Of a DNA stretch of 64,000 nt, positions 35,360 to 47,512 are shown in pieces. The first letter of the stretch is position 1, and each line of letters begins with the position of its first letter. The stretch lies in NCBI GenBank assembly GCA_947044365.1, contig OX345636.1:32064966-32128965 (forward strand), in the 5' to 3' direction. The notes below the pieces were generated by a model that had not been told where the DNA came from, did not search any database, and saw only the letters and a list, made by a program, of their open reading frames with translations. Origin of the DNA: Petrosia ficiformis (taxonomy: Eukaryota > Porifera > Demospongiae > Haplosclerida > Petrosiidae). Both the position numbers and the translations under genes were made by a program.

Positions 35360-35619
35360 TCTGATTATATAATCACTTACTATGATATTTATTTAACAGT
35401 AATTTAACACTGTTACACTGACCAATAAACTTGCTTTAAGGTAGACATGAAAGGATTAAACTCAGCTGAATACATTCCTCAATGAAATTTTAATTATGTG
35501 CAAGGGTTAAAAATTAAAAACAGTTAATTAAAAAAAATTATGTGCAAGGGTTAAAAATTATAATTATGCGGAAATATTCAAGATGGTAACTGTCTGTACC
35601 TAATGGCTGGGTCCTTGAT

Positions 35620-36290
35620 GTACATTTTGGATTATGGACCCACAACTATAATGATCATGTGACATGAAGGATGTAGTGATTAATGTGATATACAAAAGCA
35701 ATCTGATTATAACGAACAGTGATTCATAAATGTGATACATCAGCATCATGTGTATACATGATTGTGTGAAAGGCAATATAGTCCATCTACCACATCATCA
35801 AGAGATATTGTATGGATGAACAATATAATTACGTTAATTGTTAACCACTATGCTTGAAATTAGTAGTCTGGTTCCTTGCTATAATTTTACCTGTATGGAA
35901 GCATGTTTTTAAGAGTAATGCAGGGAAAACAACTCTGAATATGGTTTTACTAGTCTATGCTCCAATGTCAATGTAGAAAGTGTACAGATTATACATGAAG
36001 TTTCACAAACTGTTTGAATCACTGTGCATTGGTGTATTACAACAGCATTAACACATTCCTGTTATGTGATATTTCATTTCTAGCCAGTCTGGAAAAAGAA
36101 ACTGTCAATTTGGTAATGATTTTTTTTTATCATCTATTTGTTTCTGATTCTACAACATCTTCCTCTGTTGCAGTAAATGGACTAATGATTAAAACATTTC
36201 ATAATATCATAATATTATTTGTTTATGTGCAAATTAAACAACATGCATAATTGCTTTTGCATGTGAAGTACATCATGCACTCTCCTCTCT
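35620..36290. other. Interval without recognised genes
   Basis: AT-rich sequence right of the MULE. The ORF at 36014-36250 has no recognised domain. Confidence 0.5.
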
Positions 36291-36299
36291 TATAGTTAG

Positions 36300-36812
36300 A
36301 TATAGGAATATGTGGAGAAACATACAACAAATGGCTGCTTCGTACTGAGAGTTTTTATTACAGACTGCTACAATGACTTCCCAGCAGTGGCTGAAAGAGC
36401 CATCATATGTACTCCTGATGGAATCAGGCTTTGCATTTCTTCACACAGTGTGCCTCATCTAGCAACAAGCCTGCTAGAATAAGGCTTAAGCATTCTTCTC
36501 CATTTAGGAACAATGAAGAGGCTTTCGGGACAGAAAAAAACAAGCTGATAGTTTCTCTCCAGCACTCTTTGTTTTATGCCATCGCTGGTGTTAGAGGAGA
36601 TGGATGCAACACAAATTCCTCTTGATGAAAATACGTCTACCTGATCTTTGATCAGGGACAATGATGGACTTCTCCCAAATTTCTAGCCAATCAAAAATAA
36701 TTGGAGGAGAGGGACTTTTTCCAAATCCAGTTGGCAGAGCAACGAAGACATCTCCACCACAAACAAAGGCTTCAATAGCTTCCTGAACAATCTTTTGAAC
36801 ATTCTTTGCCAT
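36300..36812 (-). pseudogene. RecQ-like helicase fragment
   Basis: Read on the minus strand: MAKNVQKIVQEAIEAFVCG then DVFVALPTGFGKS (Walker A, 36812 to about 36710); then SLIKDQVDVFSSRGICVAS and LVFFCPESL (motif Ia region); then, after a frame change, LDEAHCVK (DEAH box, about 36450) and ALSATAGKS (motif III, about 36395). This is the order of a RecQ-family helicase domain 1. There are at least two frame changes and an in-frame stop, so the copy is dead. Such helicase genes are multi-copy in genomes of this kind; a second fragment lies at 55937-56188. Confidence 0.75.
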
Positions 36813-37077
36813 TTAATTAATAACAGTACAAATTATAATAGCAAACAACCAAAATTACATAACAGTTCAGAGTAATTAAATTCTTTTGAGACAACTCTAT
36901 GAGGCGTGTGATACCAGACCTCTTCCTCTCTATGCAAAGGGGGCAGTACTGAGACTAAGCATTGTCATCAAACGATTAACTCAAGCATATTGAGACATTG
37001 TTGAAGAGCTCAACAACCTGGAAAAAATTGTGTTGAGGTGTTGAGATAAACTTTATCACAAACACATGTTGTTATAT

Positions 37078-38430
37078 AGAGATAGATAATGCGTTCAATA
37101 ATCTTACAAACACAGAAGAGGGATAGGTCTGTAATTGTTGACTGAGGTCTTGTCACCGGATTTAAATACTAGTGTAATTAGGTGGGTGTGCGTGTCAGCA
37201 AAAAAAGTGAGAGGAAAAGGACGTGAAAGAGGGGTTTATATAGAGCTATATATAGCACAGTGATTGAGTATCCCGGGCCTATTCCATCAATACCCATAAG
37301 CTTTAGTACTGAGTTCAATATATCGTACACATCAGAGTCTGTAAAATTAAAAAGATCAAAAGAGGTAACAGATTTGACCAAGTCTTCTAGAGCTGGTAGT
37401 TTGTAGTGAATCTTTGTGAAGATTGAATGAAAGGAGGTGTGGTATTAAGCAGATTTGCTTTCTCTATGTCAGATGTAGCATCAAGACTTAAGGACAGTGC
37501 AATTGAATTACTGCTAGTATGGTTTTGAATTATATTAGAGTTATTCACTGATGCAAAGTCATGAGATTGTTTTAATAGACTGTTTTTGCAGCTATAATTA
37601 TCATGGAAAGACTGTTCAGTGGTTACAATCAGTGTTATCAAGCTGACTAGATTTATACTTTCTTTTCATAGTACATATGCAGTTAAGCTGATGTTATAGA
37701 TTGGAGTTCATCCATTGCCTGGACTCAGGATGGAGGACGCCGACAAGAGCGAATTTTACTTTAGGAATATACAGAGGCTAGGCATTAAATAAAGAAAAGT
37801 TTTGATAGAGGACCAAATTTATTCAGTGTTAATCGAGTATGGGCATTTGTTGAAGTCAGCAAGTAATTACAGATTCCATCAAAGTATGCTTTTTGAGTAC
37901 TCAAAAACAGATTTAGCTACTTGTTTCCAAACAGTATTAACAAAAATAGCCGACAAAAGAGACAATGAAGTGATCAGATAGATTAGTGACATATGAGTAA
38001 GATCATTCGCCATTTGTGAATAGTTGGTATCACAGGGCAGTTTCTTGATGTAACCATTGCTACTATAAATAGAAATGATAATTAAAAAAACTCCACCCAA
38101 CCCTAATAATGAAGAATAACTTAACGTAATCCCACTGGCAGTTACATCAAGAAACATCCAATCACAGAAGTTCGAACATCCACTAAGTGAGTCCCAGTTT
38201 ATGTTGGATAAATTAAAGTCTCCTAGTACAATAACAAAAATAGACAATTGAGCTAGATGATAAGATGATAAAGACAATGAATGAGACACTGTTGGTTGGA
38301 ACCAATGTTGACAGTAACAACATCAGTTCTAGACTCTGTGGAGATTTGAGTTAACAGCTGGGGATGGAATTTTTCAAAGCAAGCCACCACCTCTGGTTAA
38401 CCCTATCCTTGCAATAATGTCTTTATAAGT
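37078..38430 (-). mobile_element. Non-LTR retrotransposon relic (endonuclease + RT)
   Basis: Minus-strand fragments appear in the expected order. Near 38420-38300 RGGGLLCFEKFHPQL and RTDVVTVNIGSN belong to the AP-endonuclease domain; at 38289-38130 VIVLGDFNLSNINWDS is its conserved GDFN motif. A linker at 37641-37387 includes DIEKANLLN. The reverse transcriptase N-terminal part at 37381-37078 has DVYDILNSVLKLMGIDGIG and SGDKTSVNNYRP. Several frame changes separate them. The catalytic FADD part of the RT is missing, the element being cut off near 37078. The clade cannot be set beyond a Jockey/CR1-like non-LTR element. Confidence 0.75.
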
Positions 38431-38439
38431 ATAGAAAAG

Positions 38440-40260
38440 TTAGAAAAATATATGAAACCTTATTTGCAAAATGACATACATTAAATACGCAAATGTGTAA
38501 GGGAATGGGTAGTCCATAGAGGACTGGCTGGGGTTAAATGGGAGAGGAGCATTTGATTTTTATAATGTTGAATCAAGGTAATGTGACTGGGACGGGACTA
38601 TTTGGGGTAGATACATTATCGTCAGATTGAGTAGCAAGTGGAAGGTTTGTACTTCACATGAATAATGTTTTGGTCCACTTTGCCATACGTTTTGTCAACA
38701 TAATTATATTGAATAATTAATTACTGATACCTGATTGAATCAGATTCCATTATTCTTTGAAATTCCGTAGACATTCTGTCTTTGACAGGTCTGGCTTCAT
38801 AACAGTACTGTAACTTTAACAAGGACATTGTAGGGATCAGCTGATTGTATTTCCCTACCCAATAAATGGCTGGTCAGGTATTTAATATCACTTTCAGCAT
38901 TTTTATGTGTTACACTCACCTTCACAAAAATTCGTCATTCAAAGATTCATTTGATGCATCAGCTATAGGTTCCTGGCAAATAGACATATCTTCTTTCTCC
39001 TTAATTATATTTATAACTCACTTGTTTATTGGCCTTAGACTTAGAGACAGACTACGTCACCATTTTTTTTAAAGCAGAATTTAATTATGATGGACCACAA
39101 CATTGTAAGCTCTCCCTCGTTACAAGTGATGATTTGAAATCTATGTATTCGAAACATCAAACTGGTGGGGAACTGGTACTATGGTGTGATGAAAGAACAT
39201 ACATAATTAAGACCAATAAGCACAAACAAAATAATGTAACACAAGAAGACTAAGTTAATAAAATCAAATGAAGGAAAAGCACAGTGGAGAATGTGAAACT
39301 CCTAGCCCCCTAGGCTATGTTTGTGGGCATCTCCATCAGATGGCATTCCTTTAGCCGTTTGAACATCCAGCAATCCTGATGATATGCAAGCAATTACAGA
39401 AACTTTATTTGAATTAGAATCTGCCCATATCTGATTTCAGGCATTTTTACTACCCAACTAAAACTAATTCACTCTCTTCTTGTGTCAATCAATAACAGGG
39501 CTTGGACCATATCACACCTTTCGATTTTCCCAGTCACATGACCATTTATGGTACTTCTGGGAATACTATATTTGTATGAAGCTTTTCTGATGAACAATCC
39601 ATGAGCCTTTACCTCATGCATTATTCCAGGTCATCAAAACACCATTTTGCTATTACAGTACAAAATATGTTGACTGCCTCCTCAACAGCTATAGTATAAA
39701 TGTCATCTTTATAGTGATATTTTATCTCATTTTTTAACTGTTTATAATTCTCCATGAAGCTAAATTCGCTAAATATAAGTTATATGTGTCATATATCAGT
39801 CCTCTAAGAGTTAAGTGGGCTTTGGGTGGTAATAAATTGCGCTTTTATAATACTGTTAAAAAGACCTTTGCAATGGAACCGTACTTTAGATCAGCTATCC
39901 AGAGTGAAACTCACAAAACTAAGAGTCAGTATCATTCATTACAAATTGAATTGGGAAGACATACTCAACCTTGCCATCTTACATAGATTATGTCATGCAT
40001 GAATGCTGTCTGGTTAGAGGACTCTATTGCCTGTAAACATGTGCAATTTAAACACTTTTTTATTTACATTATAACATTAGTGTGTGTATCAGTGTCAACA
40101 TTCCTGAGGTAGTTATTGCCGAGCACCTTAGTGCAAGGCAACTAATCCGGGAGTGTAGTGAAATCTCGACCTTAGTTTGTATGTTTATTTATGTGTATGT
40201 GCTTCTGTCATAGGCACATTAATCAGTTGACTGCTTGTACTAGTGATGGCATAGTGCTCT
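38440..40260. other. Interval with two unassigned ORFs
   Basis: The frame 39029-39253 (+), with FNYDGPQHCKLSLVTSDDL, and the frame 39786-39986 (+), with YISPLRVKWALGGNKLRFY, look more protein-like than their surroundings. Neither matches a family I recognise. They may be relics of transposon proteins. Nothing else in the interval is supported. Confidence 0.25.
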
Positions 40261-40391
40261 GATGTAGAGACGAGTCAGGGACCTACAGCATGGCTTTGAC
40301 ACCTAGCTACACAGAAGAAACAGTGAGATATAGATGAGAGTGAACAAGAGAAACGACAATCCCATGTATGTATGTATGTAGATAATCTTAC

Positions 40392-40502
40392 TTGTGAAAG
40401 TGGATTAATGGATACGAAGTGAAATATTGGATTTGGAAAGAAACGTACATACAATGTTCCAACACCTAAAAACGCTAACCACACTTCTCGAGACTGACCC
40501 AA
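40392..40502 (-). CDS. Candidate first exon, hydrophobic N-terminus
   Basis: An ATG at 40502 opens a 37-codon frame (MGQSREVWLAFLGVGTLYV, then RFFPNPIFHF, ending NPLSQ) that meets a strong donor CACAA/gtaaga at 40392/40391 exactly in phase 0. The hydrophobic stretch could be a signal anchor. The remaining exons were not found to the left, so the gene is unassigned. Confidence 0.35.
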
Positions 40503-40859
40503 CCCACTGACATCATTTTATGGCTATGAATATCATTAAAAAACATCCAGGTTACTAATGGTGATTTTTGAGCATTTGACAGAATTTAGTACACACCTAC
40601 AAGGTAACAACCACGGCCACACACTTAAACCACGCCCTTTACCCCATGCATGACCTGTTGTTGCTGCTTAATGACTATGTATATCATTAATGCTGAGGAG
40701 GTGTGCGAAATTTATAATTCTTTAATTACAATGAACAAGCCACACCCACCAGATTGATAGCACTTTTACGTTGCCCATACGCACGTTTTTGCCTTCACAC
40801 CACCATATGCCATCATTCTAAAGCAAAAAAAAAATTGAAAATAAAACATGATTTAATAG

Positions 40860-41455
40860 AGCACTGAGCCTGTTTTTCAAAATTCTTCCCATTTCCAACA
40901 CTGGCGACTCTATTGCATATAATTTGGCCACCGTTCACTTTCTCTACCCCAAACTTGGCTCCTTTTCCGACATGGAGTACTACTTCCACCAGCTTGCTTA
41001 CGAGGACTCGAAAGTCCCCGAGCGCATCGTAGAATCAAATCAAATGCAGTGCTCTCCCTCTTTTGACTGGAACTGGGGCTAACAAAATGACCCCACTGCA
41101 TGTTGGCACCAGCTACACCCACGATTTCAGGTTTCACAGCAAGGAAAATGCCTCGGCTACCCACCAGAGGGCGTGGGCGGGGTCAAAAAATACTAAATTC
41201 ATCGGCAGCGAGGGGGCTGTGCCCCCTTCCAATCCCGCATTAACGGGGGGACACCCCCCTTTAAAATTCCGCCTGTAGTCGTTATTTAGGCCAAAGGGCG
41301 GCCGAAAAATCATCAACTTTTTTAGCCACGTTCAGCAGCTTGTGTTTGACGCCAATTACAAGCATTTGAACAGCTTCGTGTAGCCAGGAACAGATGGCGA
41401 ACCACGTAGGGGTGAAATGTCACATATATGTGACATCAGTGCTCTAAGGGTTAAT
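40860..41455 (-). repeat. Interspersed repeat, copy B
   Basis: Reverse complement of copy A at 31140-31760. It shares gcgactctattgcatat, ggctccttttccgacatgg, the ctcccgcattaacgggggg-type G/C block near 41230-41260, and ccacgtaggggtgaaatgtc. Its G/C-rich core differs from copy A by several short indels. The ORF at 40910-41164 is aligned with a similar ORF in copy A, but stops and shifts differ. Confidence 0.8.
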
Positions 41456-41629
41456 CATCAACATGACAGTTCGGCCAGCAATATAGAATGAGTAATGGAG
41501 ATAAAAACAATATATGATTTCTTCTCTGATAAGGTGATTCAGCCCACGATTGTATCTGAAGTCATATTCCTCGCTGTCCAGTATTTTGTCAGCATTGCCT
41601 GGAACATTTTGTCGTCGTCTATACATCCT

Positions 41630-42434
41630 GTATATTTACTTAAAATCAATCGTTAAACTTCAAAACATAGTTATCTGTACATGAATTTTTGTTCAAATGT
41701 TTTAGATATCCTAACACAGATCTAAAATGTAAATTATAAATGTAATACAGGAGGAATGCATCAATATTGCTTACTTCACAAACTATAAATGTGGTACCTT
41801 CCTCTCTAAATTGATCTTGAAGATGGACCCTTCTTGATTTCTACAAAGGAAAGAATTGTAATACTTCTTAATTACATTCTTCTTGTTACATACGTCTCCT
41901 TGAGGTTTAACCTAAAAAAAGAAGCAATAAAACATACATCATTACAAGTAAAGGCATACTTTTTGTGATTTTTTAATTACTTCTTCACACTACAGAAATG
42001 AAAAAATAAACAGGTATACAGGTAAGAGGTAATATAAGATATGACAAGACACTAATGACAAGACACTAATAATTAACATACATGATATACAAGACATACT
42101 TGTCTGATACAAACTGTTTGAGCTAAAAAGATAAAGTAATTAACATACATGATATACATGTATAAAGACATACCTTGTCTGATACAAACTGTTTGAGCTA
42201 AAAAGATAAAGGATTTGATAAAGAAGGATATCTTGTATATATGAGCACTCACATTTGCAATCCCTCTAGTCGATAACACTACACATAGGTGCAGGAGTCC
42301 ATGAAGAATTGATAAAACAATTATTTTCCCTACCATCTGAAATAATTCATCCCCCAGGTGAAGTGTCAATTGCACCACATTCTGAATTAACATTAGTTCT
42401 ACTATTGCTATACTTAAAGCAGAGTTACGCATAC
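41630..42434 (-). CDS. 3' exons of an unassigned host gene
   Basis: Exon x (42434-42253) encodes MRNSALSIAIVELMLIQNV, a hydrophobic helix, and HGLLHLCVVLSTRGIAN, ending AAAT/gtgagt. A 24-base microexon (42197-42174) encodes LKQFVSDK between ctttttag and AAG/gtatgt. Exon y (41911-41798, 38 codons) encodes VKPQGDVCNKKNV and FKINLERK between tttttttag and AAG/gtacca. All are phase 0 at these joins. A further exon after aatatacag near 41630 gives Asp-Val-stop. Consistent phases and clean splice sites make a real gene likely. I do not recognise the protein. A second, defective copy of the microexon lies at 42100-42122. Confidence 0.45.
42071..42212. repeat. Tandem duplication covering a microexon
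   Basis: Two copies of about 70 bp (42071-42137 and 42138-42212) share aattaacatacatgatatac, the microexon and its acceptor tract. The left copy lacks ten bases of intron and one G at the exon-donor junction. Confidence 0.9.
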
Positions 42435-42439
42435 CTATA

Positions 42440-43540
42440 TAGTCTACTACTAGTTTCTCTGTAAATGCTATGTTTAAATGATTGTTTTCTTTTTGTAATC
42501 ATCACACCATGTTAGTAAATAGACTTCAAAGTAACATTTCATTCTACAACATTTTCCTTTGATCTATGCATACTTCTTTTATAGTTTCCACATCTATTCA
42601 TAAATTTTGTTCAGAGCTGGAGCCAAAAGGGAAGGTTGTAACCCCCTCAACCCACCCCACCCCCCCTGGATCTGCCACTGATTTCCCATACATTCATAGA
42701 ATTAAGTGTGATATTATATTATACAACAGATGATTACAAACAATTAGGTCTTGGTATCACACTTGGACAATGTGTTTTAGCATAGTTTTAGTTTTTAACT
42801 AAAAATATCTTTTGAATGATTAGAATTAAAAGGAAAAAAATGCTATCCTTAGATGTATACCAGAAAAACTACTGTTAGTTTATTATCATCATACATCAAC
42901 ATGCACATACCTGAAAAGCACTAGTGTGTACTGTAATGCTGTAATACTCTACACAATCAGGGTGTCAGTGGGGTACCATCAAGAAGAGAACCACTTTTGC
43001 AAGTGCTCTATTATGAAGTTATCAACTTCCAGACATCTTCTGGCTTCTGCACAAGTGTTCGATTACCTGCATGGTTGTTGTCAGCCACACCCACAATGTA
43101 GTGGTCACACCCAATTTCAATTACTCTTATTTCGTTTCTGGTTAGCTGTCAGTTTATACATTAATTTTTTTAAGAGGGGTGAAAATTATTGGTCGGGCAA
43201 ATGCCCTGCCTGCCATACCACTCCCAACGCCTATGCTATAACCTTATAACTAAATGCAACTTGTTGGAAGATTATTAGAAGTGGTACAACAATTAGGACA
43301 AGCATTAGGAGTGGGAATTGTGTATCATTCAGTTGTCCCTAGAGAGTTCTGAAATACAATGATAACTACTATAGCAAGCTGAGATGTGCAAACAAATATT
43401 GGAAATATAGTGTCTGCTTATATACGTGACTGGCTATGAGAAACCCAGGGTTATGGATGAAAATATAATTGAGATGGACAGTTAGAAGTGAAATAACAAT
43501 AATTGATATCTTTTTCTCACATAGTACTAGTATGCATTTA
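42440..43540. other. Interval without firm genes
   Basis: Contains a C-run-rich patch at 42640-42680 typical of a transposon relic and a 32-codon frame at 43252-43352 (+) reading VGRLLEVVQQLGQALGVG. That frame may be a decayed exon; nothing else supports it. Confidence 0.3.
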
Positions 43541-43550
43541 CTAATGATAC

Positions 43551-43600
43551 CTGAAAACAAAGCCTGCTAACCTCCTGCAAGCTATCCACTTTGAAGCCAT
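43551..43600 (-). CDS. Candidate first exon, possibly of the gene at 41630-42434
   Basis: An ATG at 43598-43600 starts MASKWIACRRLAGFVF and meets donor TTTTCAG/gtatca at 43551. The short, basic-hydrophobic start could be a mitochondrial or signal sequence. Linking it to the downstream exons on the same strand is a guess: intermediate exons were not identified. Confidence 0.3.
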
Positions 43601-43939
43601 CTCTGTATAACTAAATTTCATTAATTGTGTTTTTCTCAAAATGCAAGATTAGCTACTTTAACATTTTACTCGCTTACTGTAGCTTTATCTCTACCGCGAA
43701 TTTGGATGTATCAATCATATATTATTGTAGAGCTGTTTTAACACTCTATTCATGATCAGATAAGACAAAACATCTACCAGATAGCGGGATTTATTGACGA
43801 GGGGTTAAAATTGGCGATTTGGCGAATTAAAAAAAAATGCCAAAGAAAAGTACAGCCAAATTTTAGCTGCGCCCAGAAACTCCACCCACATCAAAACCTT
43901 GCCATGCTTGTATCGTTCACACGTATGAAGTAAAAGAAG

Positions 43940-44722
43940 ATGTCGTATTCTTATTTCCAAAAACAAGAAAAGCACGATTGTCTCCCTAAAACTCCTCAAC
44001 CTGGATCAATGCTGACAGAACTGGAAATTGACAAGACTAATAAAGTTGTTGAAGCAGTCCTGGACAAGCGAGGTGAAGGTGATCACACTGGTCATTCAAA
44101 ACGTGGAAAGTACACTATCTATACTGCTGTTGAAAGAGCCAGAATTGGAAAGTATGCTGCAGAAAATGGAACAACAAGGGCTTGTAAACATTTTTCACAG
44201 CTGTGGAAAAGAGATGTCCCAGAAGCAACTGTCAGACGTTTGAAGAATGAATATCTTACGCAGCTTAATCAGCAGAAACACACAGAAATGCCAGTGGAAT
44301 CGTTACCCACTAAATAGCAGGTGGTGGTATTTGTATTGGGAAAGACTGGGCAAAATCTTTGATGCAACGTGTGGGATTTGTTAGAAGAAAGGTATCCAAT
44401 GCTTGTAAAGTTTTACCAGCAGAATATGCAAGAGATGAAGGAGCAATTTTTAGCTGACATAGCAGCTGAGATGATTCTAAATGATATCCCAGCTGATCTT
44501 GTTATCAACTGGGATCAAACTGGGCTTAGGATTGTTCCCACGGGTGAATGGACTATACATTTCTCAGGGGATAAAATCGTTCCTGTAGTTGGAAGTGGGA
44601 ACTTTGAAGATGTTGCGTCGCCAGTGAACAACCTCCTTATAGCAACTATGTATTATTATATCAGTAGCAGAAGACCCATCCCATTTACCCCAAACAAGTT
44701 TCAGGTAGTCCATCATACATAG
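43940..44722 (+). pseudogene. Pogo/Tigger-like DDE transposase relic
   Basis: The first frame (43940-44317) encodes a helical, basic N-terminal region: TIYTAVERARIGKYAAENG, then RACKHFSQLWKRDVPEATV and RRLKNEYL, resembling the DNA-binding part of pogo-like transposases. The second (44369-44722) encodes the run-up to the catalytic domain and VINWDQTGLRIVPTGEWT, whose NWDQTG is the first catalytic Asp motif of DDE_1 transposases. A stop and frame change at 44315-44369 separate them. Downstream of 44700 the protein is no longer recognisable, so the last two catalytic residues are missing. Confidence 0.7.
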
Positions 44723-45276
44723 GAAGCGGACTCATGTGCTCAGCATTATAACAATCTTGAAATGTGTCTTGGCTTCTTACACTCATATTGGGCAGATCAG
44801 CCTCACTGATGGTATCAATCTCAGAATCAAGGGAAACAGACTTTTCTGGGACAGAATGGCAGTGATTTTGAGTCTGAGAGTTCGATGTCAGCAGAGCATT
44901 TTCACTGGTAGTTTTCTTATTCCTACACAAACCCATTCTACCAGGAGAATCTGCTTTCACACACTCCATTACTCATACAACTACAACACTTCATGACAGC
45001 CCTGATTACTCTTATTATCAATTACATGAGTTACAATATAATAATAAAATTGATTAGTTTTCATACATGAATCAGCAACATACTTTTAATTATATATTAA
45101 CTAATAGAGACTAAAAACACGCATAGACAGGGGATATTCTATTCCATGACATAATAACTGTTAACTATAACACTACTGTAATACCTATATAGTCAAAAGA
45201 AGTTTTCAGTAAACATGGTGTAACAAGATAGATATAGTGATTTATGATTTGTGCTTGGATCATTATATTTTGATGG

Positions 45277-45797
45277 TCATTGCACATTCACTGGTTTATG
45301 AAACAACCTTGTCCACCTTCTCTGGCTGTGTAGGCTACATCTCTTTTTAGTTACAATGTTTCCAGCAACAGAAAAGATGCTTTCAGAAGGGACAGATATA
45401 CTGGAATGCTCAAGTGCACAAGACTTTCTTGGCAAATATGGACAGTGAAGGAAACCTTTCCTCATTATTTCTCCACCACTCTATAGGATTTGGAATCATG
45501 ATCTAAAACTGGGTCTTCGATGAACTGTTCCACTTCATCCATACTTATTAGTATGGCAGTATCTTCGGTTTCTGTCCCTAAAAGGAAATGCATTGCACTA
45601 GTTTTCTTTTGCCACTTGGCAGGTGGCTCTGTAGTACATTGATTACTACATTCCTTTTGACCTTCAAGTTTCAACAATTCAACTTGATCCATCAGTTCAT
45701 CAAGCAATCTCTCTTTGTTCTGTGCTATGGAACATCGGATGTGAATATTTTGGATCAACAGCAGCACAGAGAACAGGCAGGTTCTTCGCTGTATCAA
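45277..45797 (-). pseudogene. hAT transposase C-terminal relic
   Basis: The frame 45465-45277 ends with SVPSESIFSVAGNIVTKKR and CSLHSQRRWTRL, the signature of the hAT C-terminal dimerisation domain. The upstream frame 45797-45465 (RLLDELMDQVELLKLEGQ, acidic MDEVEQFIEDPVLD) is the usual acidic region before it. One shift near 45465 separates the two, where the conserved tryptophan-rich segment is lost. More degraded minus-strand pieces may extend to about 46470. Confidence 0.75.
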
Positions 45798-46479
45798 GAG
45801 AAGAGGATTTAAAGCGTTGATTTAGTTGATTGGTAACAGTTCATTTCAACCTCTATCACTGTCTTCAATAGTCAAGTGACAGTAAGGAGGCCATTAATGG
45901 TGGAAAAGATTGTAGAACATGATGTATTCTGTTCTAAACTAAATACAGTAATTGCGGCTTCAGAACACGAGTGTACAAAAACAGCCATTCTTATTTTCTA
46001 CAGAGATTTTCAGAAAGCCACCCAGTAGTAATGACACTTTTGTTTTGTAAAATGTAGAAATTCACACGATCAGAAATTAGATTGACACTTTTATAATTAT
46101 AATTATAGGATGTTCAAGCTCTAAAACAACCAAGAATGTAAAAAAAAAACAGCATTTCAAGAAAGTCAGGAATTATTAATAGTTCAGAGCAACTGTTGAA
46201 GGGATTTAGTAACTTGAATGAAATCACAAATACTTGCATAAAATATAGTTCCATCTCCTGACACAGCATTGCTCTTGGGCATGAATGTCAGGTGGTTTTT
46301 GGCATTGGCCAAACATAGATGTAGTATATAGGGTGGTGTCCAACAAGCCTTTCCTCGACCTCTCTTTGACTGGAAACAGTCCAAACACTTTAGAGATTAC
46401 CTGGGTTGTCAATTGGGAGGCCGTATTAAGCCTGACAGTCCTTCTCAACTGTAGAGAGGTTGTAATCACTCATATTTGT

Positions 46480-47260
46480 ACTGTTATTATATACCTAGAG
46501 CAAAGAAGGTGACTGCACACTATAGTCTCTAATGCACACACCCAACTTAAAACACATGCGGCTATCATAAAGTATTCACTCCATGAGTATAGTCAGCACC
46601 TCTCTCTTCCCCCATCAAATGTGTGGTGTAGAAATTCAGGCAATCTGGAAATTGTTCTGTATATTGTTAAATTCCATAATTATAATTTTAAAAATTGTCA
46701 TCTAATTTCTGATTTTCTGAATTTCTATATTCTACAAAACAAAAGTGTCATTACCAACAGAGGTTCAAATTTCAATTTTGCACCACCACGCATAGTTATA
46801 CTTAATTACCATGAAACCACATGATATTAACACACAACCTACAAACCACATTGTTTATTTAAAAGCGAATTTGAAATATGAAATATGAAATTCCTGGCAA
46901 GAACACTGCACTGTAGAAAACAAGAATGGCCATTTTTGTATTGTTTGCGATCATCTTTAAACAGCACAGATAGCAAGGCGTTCCAACATGTAGTAGATGG
47001 CATGGCATTCCACCTTATTATAATCATTAGATTAATAATTATAGTAATGCAGTAAACTTTGGTACTGTTTCCTTCATCTGGATATGGTGTTCCTACAGAA
47101 AATATTAATGCTGTAAATAAAACAGAATAGTCATCACACAATTGATACTGAAACAAAACAAAAAATGACCTTCTCTGTTCCAGGTTATTGATTCATTGGA
47201 AAGCATCCAACTATTTACTCATTACATAAATTGAATTGAGATATGAAACCGAAAAAGCGC
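46480..47260. other. Interval with direct repeat of transposon end
   Basis: No gene is seen. The sequence gcagtaaactttggtactg through tcctacagaaaatattaatg at 47049-47120 recurs in direct orientation at 50491-50580. Confidence 0.5.
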
Positions 47261-47478
47261 ACAAACAAAATTGGGATGGTACCTTAGTAACAAAACTAAA
47301 CTATTTGGAATTAAGATGTCATTTTAACTGAACACCAGTTCTAGTGGAGCTAGAGGAGTAGAGGGGGAGTTATATTATGCCCCATGCCCCATGCCCCGAG
47401 GCATTACATGCCAATGCCATTTCTGTAATTTTGTTCAGTAATTATTATTAATGAACATATAATGTTTTATGTCTCATC

Positions 47479-47512
47479 CTCTTGCTCTTGCTCTTGCTCT
47501 TGCTCTTGCTTT
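47479..47512. repeat. CTCTTG hexanucleotide repeat
   Basis: Five perfect or near-perfect units of ctcttg, followed by a pyrimidine-rich stretch to 47545. Confidence 0.9.

Larger units (their letters stand above)
32456..35613 (+). mobile_element. Mutator-like (MULE) DNA transposon
   Basis: Candidate terminal inverted repeats gccattaggtacagac (about 32466-32481, within a longer match starting gggtcac) and gtctgtacctaatggc (about 35592-35607) bracket a series of plus-strand coding segments. In order these are a C2H2 finger, a FAR1-like N-terminal region, a MULE DDE transposase, a C-terminal linker and a PHD finger. Only a few stops and shifts interrupt the coding parts, so the copy is rather young. 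A 9-bp target duplication, expected for Mutator, was not recognised, so the outer boundaries are approximate. Confidence 0.7.

Noticed and set aside
44685..44969. Minus-strand ORF next to the pogo-like relic
   Set aside because: It has no recognised domain and overlaps the end of the plus-strand transposase frame. Chance openness is the simpler reading.
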